Below are positions 1 to 4,855 of a DNA stretch of 10,762 nucleotides, one piece after another; position 1 is the first letter of the stretch; each line of letters opens with the position of its first letter. Origin of the DNA: Planctomycetia bacterium (GTDB taxonomy: Bacteria; Planctomycetota; Phycisphaerae; Phycisphaerales; SM1A02); contig JAACEA010000334.1 in the NCBI GenBank assembly GCA_009936695.1, positions 1 to 10,762 on the forward strand, given 5' to 3'. The translations under genes were made by a program, and so were the position numbers. The notes beneath the pieces are model-generated. The model searched no databases, was not told the origin of the DNA, and worked only from the letters and a program-made list of their open reading frames with translations.

Positions 1-62
1 AGCATCACGACCACCAGCAGGGGCGGCCAGACTGCGGCGAACACACTGGCTCGGCGACTCAT
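1..62 (-). CDS. ABC transporter permease, N-terminal fragment (runs off the left edge)
   Basis: Only 20 codons and two bases are in the window. The reading begins MSRRASVFAAVWPPLLVVVM: a short basic start followed by a hydrophobic run, as expected for the first membrane segment of an inner-membrane permease. Its ATG shares four bases (ATGA) with the stop of the ABC ATPase gene, and a GGAGG at 70-74 lies 7 bases before the ATG, so the start is well supported. Because the gene in front is a nitrate/sulfonate/taurine-class ABC ATPase, this is most likely the membrane subunit of the same importer (BPD_transp_1 type). That identity is inferred from position and hydrophobicity; no family motif is visible in so short a piece. 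Confidence 0.6.
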   Translation of the reverse strand, partial: MSRRASVFAAVWPPLLVVVM

Positions 63-808
63 GATTCACCCTCCGCCATGCCACCGCGCAGGCAGTCGTA
101 GATGTCCGCCTGCAGCCGGGCGAAGGCCTCGGTGCCGCGGAGCGACGCGACCCGATCACCGAAAGGGATGTCGTATCGCTTGATGATCCGCGCAGGTCGC
201 GGAGAGAGCACCACCACCTCGTCCGCCAGGAACACCGCTTCGGAGATCGAATGCGTCACCAGCACCACCGTGATGGCCTGCTCGCGAACGAGGCTCGCGA
301 CCTCCTCGTCCAGCCGGAATCGGGTCACCTCGTCGAGCGCCCCGAAGGGCTCGTCGAGCAGCAGGAGGTCGGGATCGGCGATGAGCGATCTCGCGACCGC
401 CGCCCGCATCCGCATCCCGCCCGACAAGGCCGCGGGAAGAAGCTCCGCCGCGTCACCAAGCCCGACCATCTCGAGACGACGCTGCGCCTCCCGGCGGCAG
501 ACCTCGCGCGGTCGACCGGCGAGTTCGAGCGGAAGACCCACGTTGCGAAGGACGTTCCGCCACGGCAGCAGCCTCGGCTCCTGGAAACAGAATCCGATCC
601 GCGGCTTCGGATGCACGACGATCGAGCCCTCGGTCGGCGTCTCCACCCCGCCGATCATCCTCAGGATCGTGCTCTTCCCGCATCCCGTCGGGCCGAGGAG
701 CGCGGTGACGCCACCCGGTCGCAGGTCGAGGTCCATCGGCGCCACCGCCTCCACCGACCGGTCGAAGGTCTTCGCCAACCCACGGAGTTCGATCTCGACG
801 CCACTCAC
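59..808 (-). CDS. ABC transporter ATP-binding protein, NitT/TauT (nitrate/sulfonate/taurine) class
   Basis: A 249-residue cytoplasmic ATPase that would drive import through the adjoining permease. All nucleotide-binding motifs are intact: Walker A GPTGCGKST (39-47), Q-loop Gln76 in FCFQEPRLLPWRNV, signature LSGGM (128-132), Walker B LLLLDEP (148-154), and H-loop His186 in VTHS. The Q-loop stretch ending LLPW is typical of the SsuB/TauB/NrtD subgroup, and the length is normal for it. The substrate (nitrate, sulfonate, thiamine precursor or other) cannot be read from this subunit. The chosen start is the GTG at 806-808; it overlaps the TGA of the metal ATPase gene as GTGA and is preceded by GGAGG (818-822) and AAAGGA (812-817). 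The same frame stays open further upstream, but that part lies inside the ATPase gene and has no ABC similarity. No substrate-binding protein gene is in the window; it may lie beyond the left edge. Confidence 0.9.
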   Translation of the reverse strand: MSGVEIELRGLAKTFDRSVEAVAPMDLDLRPGGVTALLGPTGCGKSTILRMIGGVETPTEGSIVVHPKPRIGFCFQEPRLLPWRNVLRNVGLPLELAGRPREVCRREAQRRLEMVGLGDAAELLPAALSGGMRMRAAVARSLIADPDLLLLDEPFGALDEVTRFRLDEEVASLVREQAITVVLVTHSISEAVFLADEVVVLSPRPARIIKRYDIPFGDRVASLRGTEAFARLQADIYDCLRGGMAEGES

Positions 809-2733
809 GATTCCTTTCCTCCACCGATCCCGACGGGGTCGTCCGCCACTCCGAGCAGTCTCAACGCGTTGAGGACCACGACCACGGTACTCCCTTCGTG
901 AAGCACGACGGCGGTCGCCAGATTCGTGATACCGAGCACGCCGAGCACGATCAGGAGAACGACCATGCCCATCGACACGAACACGTTCTGAAGGATGATC
1001 CGACGGGTGCGTCTCGCGATGCGGAGTGCGAACGGCAGTCGGGAGAGATCGTCGGCCATCAAGGCGACGTCGGACGCCTCCAGGGCGACGTCGGTTCCGC
1101 AACCGCCCATCGCGACACCGACCGTCGCTTCCGCGAGGGCCGGAGCGTCGTTGACGCCGTCACCCACCATGGCGACCCCACCGTGACTGCGGCGGAGTTC
1201 CGCGACCATCTCGATCTTGTCTCGAGGAAGGAGCTCGGCTCGCACGTCTTCGATGCCGATCCCCTGCGCGACCGATCGGGCCGGACCGGCCCGATCCCCG
1301 CTCAGCATCACGATTCGATCCACCCCGAGTCCTCGCAGCCGCCGCACGACGGCGGACGCCTCGGCTCGCTGGGTATCGACGAATTCGATGAGTCCCGCGA
1401 TCCGGCCGTCCAACGCGACGTAGGCGACCGTGCGTCCCGCCTCGCCCGCGGCATCCGCCGCCGCGGCGATCTCCTCCGCGATGGCGATCGAGGCCTGCTC
1501 GAACAGCCCGCGACCACCGACGAGGACGTCGCGTCCCGCCACCTCGCCGCGCATGCCGAGCCCCGGTACGACCTCCGCCGAATCGGCGACCGGAATTCGT
1601 TCCGAGTCGGCCGCCCGGACGACCGCCTGAGCGAGAGGATGGGTGCTCTCGCGTTCGATCGACGCCGCGAAGGCCAGCACCTCCGACTCGTCGAAAGGTG
1701 ACTCGACCCGGACCGAGCGGACGCTGGGGCGACCTTCGGTGAGCGTGCCCGTCTTGTCGAACGCGATCGCACGAACGGTTCCGAGCATTTCGAGCGCCCC
1801 GCCGCCCTTCACGAGGACCCCACCTCGAGCCGACCGCGCGATTCCGGAAAGCACCGCCGCCGGCGTCGAGATCGCGAGTGCGCACGGGGATGCGCCGACG
1901 AGCACCGTCATGGCCCGGCCGACCGCTTCCGAGAATCCCAGCAGGCCGAACACCGGCGGCAGCACGATCATCAATCCCACCGACAGCAGCACGAGTGGAA
2001 CGTAGATCCGCGTGAAGCGCTCCGCGGTCCGCTCCGTCGGCGCCTTCTCTCGCCGGGCCTCCTCGACCATTCGGACCATGCGGGCCATCAACGTCTCACC
2101 CGCCGCGCTGGTCGCTTCGAGGTCGACCACCGCGTCAAGGTTGAGCGTCCCGGCGAAGACCTCCGAGTCCTGAACGACCCGGACGGGAACGCTCTCGCCG
2201 GTGATCGGACTCTGATCGATCGCGCTCTCGCCTCGAACGATGCGACCATCGATCGGGATGCGTTCGGTCGATCGCACCCGCACCAGGTCACCGGGCGAGA
2301 GTTCCGCCACCGGGATCTCGCGCTCGCCGCCGTCGCGGTCGATGCGCCGGGCCGTCGAGGGCGAGAAGTGACCGAGCGCTTCGATCGCCCGGGTCGCCCG
2401 ACGCATCGCAAGGTGTTCGAGGGCGTGACCGAGGGCGAAGAGGAAGAGCAGCACCGCCGCTTCACCGACTTCGCCCATGGCGGTCGCACCGCCCGCCGCG
2501 AGCAGCATCAGGAGATCGACGTCGAGTACGCCGCGCATCAGTCTCTTGACCGTGCCGAGCAGCACGTCGGACGCCGCCACCAGCATCGCAAGCACGTAGA
2601 GGATGTCCGGCGTCGCGTCTCCACCCGTCCGTCGCGCGATGAATCCAGCGAGTATCAACAGGCCGCTCACCACCACGATGCCGATGTGCGGGTCGAAACC
2701 GGGCCGGGATGGCGTCGATGAGGATTGGTGCAT
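805..2733 (-). CDS. Heavy-metal P1B-4-type ATPase (Co/Fe/Zn efflux class)
   Basis: A 642-residue inner-membrane pump that would use ATP to move a divalent transition metal, probably outward. Visible motifs: TGES (178-181, actuator), SPC (282-284, metal-site membrane helix), DKTGT (326-330, phosphorylated Asp326), HP (365-366), GDGVNDA (524-530), and HEGST (612-616) in the last membrane region. SPC plus HEG[GS]T is the hallmark of the P1B-4 subgroup (CoaT, CtpD, PfeT/ZosA), which exports cobalt, ferrous iron or zinc. The length matches PfeT/ZosA-like proteins. There is no N-terminal CxxC metal-binding domain, again as in P1B-4. Four hydrophobic stretches precede the actuator domain (about 16-33, 43-60, 71-86, 89-107), so up to eight helices can be drawn, more than the six usually quoted. 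The metal itself cannot be deduced. It is the first gene of an operon with the ABC genes. The ATG at 2731-2733 lacks a clear Shine-Dalgarno, so a slightly later start is possible. Confidence 0.92.
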   Translation of the reverse strand: MHQSSSTPSRPGFDPHIGIVVVSGLLILAGFIARRTGGDATPDILYVLAMLVAASDVLLGTVKRLMRGVLDVDLLMLLAAGGATAMGEVGEAAVLLFLFALGHALEHLAMRRATRAIEALGHFSPSTARRIDRDGGEREIPVAELSPGDLVRVRSTERIPIDGRIVRGESAIDQSPITGESVPVRVVQDSEVFAGTLNLDAVVDLEATSAAGETLMARMVRMVEEARREKAPTERTAERFTRIYVPLVLLSVGLMIVLPPVFGLLGFSEAVGRAMTVLVGASPCALAISTPAAVLSGIARSARGGVLVKGGGALEMLGTVRAIAFDKTGTLTEGRPSVRSVRVESPFDESEVLAFAASIERESTHPLAQAVVRAADSERIPVADSAEVVPGLGMRGEVAGRDVLVGGRGLFEQASIAIAEEIAAAADAAGEAGRTVAYVALDGRIAGLIEFVDTQRAEASAVVRRLRGLGVDRIVMLSGDRAGPARSVAQGIGIEDVRAELLPRDKIEMVAELRRSHGGVAMVGDGVNDAPALAEATVGVAMGGCGTDVALEASDVALMADDLSRLPFALRIARRTRRIILQNVFVSMGMVVLLIVLGVLGITNLATAVVLHEGSTVVVVLNALRLLGVADDPVGIGGGKES

Positions 2734-2894
2734 GGAGCGGAATGGTGGATCCGAGGGTGTCCGCGACGGGCCAAAACACCTCTACCGGACCGAAAACGGG
2801 CCTTCGCAGGGACCATCGGCGATTCCTACTGGATTCCGCGCGAATCGACCGATTGATCCTACCCGTACCGCCCCTCCCTCGGAACACGTCCCGG
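2734..2894. promoter_or_regulatory. Divergent intergenic region between the metal ATPase and the SirB1-like gene
   Basis: This 161-bp gap must hold the promoters of both diverging genes. ACGGGCC occurs at 2766-2772 and again at 2796-2802, exactly 30 bp apart. AAAAC follows the first copy (2773-2777) and overlaps the start of the second (2793-2797). GATTCC occurs at 2821-2826 and 2832-2837, 11 bp apart. On the minus strand TAGGAT with TTCCGA 17 bp upstream is a poor promoter candidate. No textbook metal-regulator operator (MerR, Fur or ArsR type) was recognised. Calling any of these repeats an operator is speculation. Confidence 0.35.
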
Positions 2895-3596
2895 ATGACC
2901 AACTGGACCTCCAAGTACTGCGAGTCCCTGACCGAACTCGATCGGTATCGGGATCTCGTGGACGCGGTCGTCGCACTCGCCGCACACCGTCGCCCTTCGA
3001 TCGACCCCGATGCCGCCCACACCAGGCTCGAGGCGATCGCGCATCGGGTTCGATGCCGGGTTCCGCATCTTGCCGGGCGCGCGAACGCAGTGGGCAGCCG
3101 GGGAACCGAAGGACTGATGGCACATCTGCACGAGGCGATCGTGGACGATCTCGGAATCGGGTGCCATGAAGACGTCGCGGTCCACCCCGATGCGATGGAC
3201 TTCGGCCTGATCCTCGACGGCACGCCCGCACTGCCCGTCCCCTGCGCCCTCGCCTATTGCGCCGCTGCGGAACGAGTCGGACTCGACGTCTTCGGTGTGG
3301 ACGTGCCGGGACGCTTCCTGGTCGCGGTTCGTGACGCGACGCACCGCCGCATCACCGTGATCGACCCCCACGAGCGTGGCAGAATCGTCGACGGCACCGA
3401 GTTCCAGGATCTGATCCATGCGTTCGACGAGACGATCGACCCCCGGGACATCCTCAAGCCGGCCTCACCAGCGACCTGGCTCCGGCGATGGCTTCGCGAT
3501 CTGGCGATCGCGAGTACCCGATGCGGCGAAACCCATCTGCTCGACTCATGGAGTCGTCTTTCCGAGACGACCGAGGATATTCTGGGCCCGGTCTGA
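2895..3596 (+). CDS. SirB1-type transglutaminase-like protein (Transglut_core2)
   Basis: A 233-residue cytoplasmic protein with no signal peptide or membrane segment. The central block reads like the SirB1/YchA family: a helical N-terminal part (10-90), then ALPVPCALAYCAAAERVGLD (112-131) and VFGVDVPGRFLVAV (132-145), matching the family pattern of a helix ending in R-L-G-L and then a G-V-x-F-P-x-x-F-L-V strand. A DP motif in VIDPHERGRI (155-164) fits the family's next strand. The C-terminal part (187-233) begins LKPAS and continues as paired helices, where homologues carry a TPR-like tail. Members are widespread, but their biochemical role is not established and transglutaminase activity should not be assumed. 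The ATG at 2895 was chosen because the same frame, although open from 2709, has no family-like sequence before it and would overlap the divergent ATPase gene. There is no obvious Shine-Dalgarno. Confidence 0.7.
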   Translation: MTNWTSKYCESLTELDRYRDLVDAVVALAAHRRPSIDPDAAHTRLEAIAHRVRCRVPHLAGRANAVGSRGTEGLMAHLHEAIVDDLGIGCHEDVAVHPDAMDFGLILDGTPALPVPCALAYCAAAERVGLDVFGVDVPGRFLVAVRDATHRRITVIDPHERGRIVDGTEFQDLIHAFDETIDPRDILKPASPATWLRRWLRDLAIASTRCGETHLLDSWSRLSETTEDILGPV

Positions 3597-3642
3597 CCAA
3601 CCCCGAATCCCCGTTTCAGGACGCAAGAACGGGTAATGAGCG

Positions 3643-3655
3643 TCTGATAATCAGA
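3643..3655. repeat. 13-bp inverted repeat TCTGAT-A-ATCAGA
   Basis: Six-base arms are perfectly complementary around one central base, in a locally AT-rich stretch 142 bases before the prepilin-like start. The size and symmetry suit a dimeric regulator's site, but no second copy was seen and chance cannot be excluded. Confidence 0.4.
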
Positions 3656-3692
3656 TATCCAGCCGGATTCATCGACCAAAGCCCTGATTTGT

Positions 3693-3709
3693 CGACTAGA
3701 ATTCAGTCG
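3693..3709. promoter_or_regulatory. Near-palindrome overlapping a -10-like TAGAAT
   Basis: CGACT and AGTCG flank GAATTC with one extra A on the left, giving an almost perfect 17-base dyad. TAGAAT (3697-3702) within it matches five of six bases of TATAAT. Overlap of a dyad with a possible -10 element would fit repression, but a matching -35 element is missing (the best is TCGACC at 3672-3677 with a 19-base spacer). Confidence 0.25.
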
Positions 3710-3796
3710 TGGGTGGTTGAGGTTCGTACGGAATCAGGCCGCCCATGTCACGCACCGGGCGGGCGATTCGACCCCATTGATGGCCATCGTTGACTC

Positions 3797-4663
3797 ATGA
3801 AACATTCTTCGAGGATGAACGGTTTGCACGACATCAACGACCCCATTCAAGCCCGGCCTCGTTTTCGACGCGGGTTCACCCTGGTCGAACTCCTTGCCGT
3901 GATCGGGATCATCGCCCTGATCATCGGGTTCCTTCTGGTCGCCGTGGGTTCGTTCCGCGACAGCGCTCGTCTGACCGAATGCATGAGCAACCAGCACCAG
4001 CTCCAGCTCGGTCTCGTGAGCTGGAGTCAGGACAACAACGGCAAGTTCATGAGCCCCGCGAGTCAGGAATTCCCTCCCGGTATCGCGAACCCCAACCGAG
4101 ATCTCTTCTGGGTCAAGAGCTACAACACCGGCGCCAGCGCGCCGAGACTCCGGGATCTCAACGGTGACGGGTCGCTGGAGGAGACGGAGCAGGCCCTGAA
4201 GGACGGGGCGCTCTTCGACTACGTGCAGGACGCGCGGGCGTACCAGTCTCCGCTGGACCCCACCGGCAGGATACGCAGCTACTCGCTCAATGGCTTCATC
4301 AGCGACATCCCGGACAACCCGAATGAAGCGTGGGGGAAGACCGTCGACCGGATCAGCAAGGTCCGCAATCCCGCGAACACGATGTACACGATCGCCGAAC
4401 ACGACACCGGCTGGCAGGACAACTACAACCGGGGCGGATGGGTGATCGACACGCTTCATCCCGTGGGCTGGTGGAAGGATTTCCCGGCGTTCTGGGATCC
4501 GCAGGACCGCCTCGCGATGTCGTTCGTCGACGGCTCCAGCCGCATCATCACCCTCGCGAACCCCAAGCTCAACGAGGTCGTGACGGCGCACGAGATCCCG
4601 GTGAACGCCGAGTCGGAGATCGACTTCGAGCGATTCAAGACCTGGCTTCGTCCGGACCTTTGA
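3797..4663 (+). CDS. Prepilin-like protein with type IV/type II secretion N-terminal methylation signal
   Basis: A 288-residue exported protein of the large planctomycete family with a prepilin peptidase signal. The basic leader ends RRG at 24-26 and is followed by FTLVELLAVIGIIALIIGFL; cleavage is expected after Gly26, with Phe27 as the new N-terminus and Glu31 as the conserved Glu5. The hydrophobic helix (27-50) anchors it in the inner membrane or in a pilus-like fibre. The globular part holds a canonical EF-hand-type loop, DLNGDGSLEETE (120-131; D120, N122, D124, E131), suggesting calcium binding. Near the C-terminus FVDGSSRI (243-250) matches the DG strand of the family's H-X9-DG motif, but the His position is Pro235. 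A stop codon lies six bases before the ATG, so no earlier start exists; no Shine-Dalgarno is seen. It sits alone between two spacers rather than in a secretion operon, so it may be a single surface protein rather than a major pilin. Confidence 0.85.
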   Translation: MKHSSRMNGLHDINDPIQARPRFRRGFTLVELLAVIGIIALIIGFLLVAVGSFRDSARLTECMSNQHQLQLGLVSWSQDNNGKFMSPASQEFPPGIANPNRDLFWVKSYNTGASAPRLRDLNGDGSLEETEQALKDGALFDYVQDARAYQSPLDPTGRIRSYSLNGFISDIPDNPNEAWGKTVDRISKVRNPANTMYTIAEHDTGWQDNYNRGGWVIDTLHPVGWWKDFPAFWDPQDRLAMSFVDGSSRIITLANPKLNEVVTAHEIPVNAESEIDFERFKTWLRPDL

Positions 4664-4692
4664 ACCCACCCCCTCATTCGGCTCGATTCGAC

Positions 4693-4730
4693 GACGGCCC
4701 GGCCGGAGCATCCGCTCCCGCCGGGCCGTC
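4693..4730 (+). terminator. GC-rich hairpin after the prepilin-like gene
   Basis: Two 17-base arms (4693-4709 and 4714-4730) pair at 16 of 17 positions around the loop ATCC. The stem starts 29 bases after the TGA of the prepilin-like gene. No T-run follows, so it is not a classical intrinsic terminator, but its strength and place make termination or 3'-end protection the likely role. Confidence 0.65.
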
Positions 4731-4824
4731 CTCGAGTCACCGCCGCTCGGAATTCCGGCCCCTCGCCCCCTTCGGAATCCGCCGGATACACGAGATTCCC
4801 GAACCGATCGTCGAGCCGCGGGTC

Positions 4825-4830
4825 TAGATT
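4825..4830 (+). promoter_or_regulatory. Possible -10 element (TAGATT) of the carboxypeptidase gene
   Basis: TAGATT lies 25 bases before the ATG, at a distance giving a short leader. A recognisable -35 hexamer is absent at 16-18 bases upstream. The related TAGAAT lies ahead of the prepilin-like gene. The call rests only on position and similarity. Confidence 0.25.
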
Positions 4831-4845
4831 GGGTCAAGTCACCAC

Positions 4846-4849
4846 GGAG
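4846..4849 (+). promoter_or_regulatory. Ribosome binding site GGAG deciding the carboxypeptidase start
   Basis: GGAG stands six bases before the ATG at 4856. It favours that start over the in-frame TTG at 4829, which has no such site and would place nine extra polar residues in front of the signal peptide. Confidence 0.7.
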
Positions 4850-4855
4850 TCCTCC

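Larger units (their letters stand above)
3597..3796. promoter_or_regulatory. Intergenic region ahead of the prepilin-like gene, with palindromes
   Basis: A 200-bp gap that is visibly richer in A and T than the surrounding genes. It contains CCCGTT/AACGGG arms (3611-3633, about 11-base loop, no T-run; a weak terminator candidate for the SirB1-like gene), the perfect inverted repeat TCTGAT-A-ATCAGA (3643-3655), the near-palindrome CGACT-A-GAATTC-AGTCG (3693-3709), and the palindrome GATGGCCATC (3779-3788) nine bases before the ATG. TAGAAT at 3697-3702 resembles a -10 box, but no good -35 box accompanies it. No small open reading frame or RNA gene is supported here. Confidence 0.4.

Noticed and set aside
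102..901. Plus-strand open frames across the ABC ATPase gene
   Set aside because: They are antisense shadows of a gene with complete Walker A, signature and Walker B motifs, and their products are Arg/Ser-rich with no domain.
809..1102. Extended N-terminus of the ABC ATPase frame upstream of the GTG at 808
   Set aside because: This part lies within the metal ATPase gene, reads as an Arg-rich shadow, and precedes the point where ABC similarity begins. The GTG has overlapping-stop coupling and a Shine-Dalgarno.
2709..2894. N-terminal extension of the SirB1-like protein to the ATG at 2709
   Set aside because: It would overlap the divergent ATPase start, consume the whole promoter region, and add 62 residues without family similarity.
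3611..3633. CCCGTT/AACGGG hairpin as a terminator of the SirB1-like gene
   Set aside because: Only six pairs enclose a loop of about 11 bases, with no T-run; too weak for its own entry and mentioned only within the spacer.
4829..4855. TTG start at 4829 for the carboxypeptidase
   Set aside because: It adds a polar stretch before the signal peptide and has no ribosome binding site, whereas the ATG at 4856 has GGAG six bases upstream.
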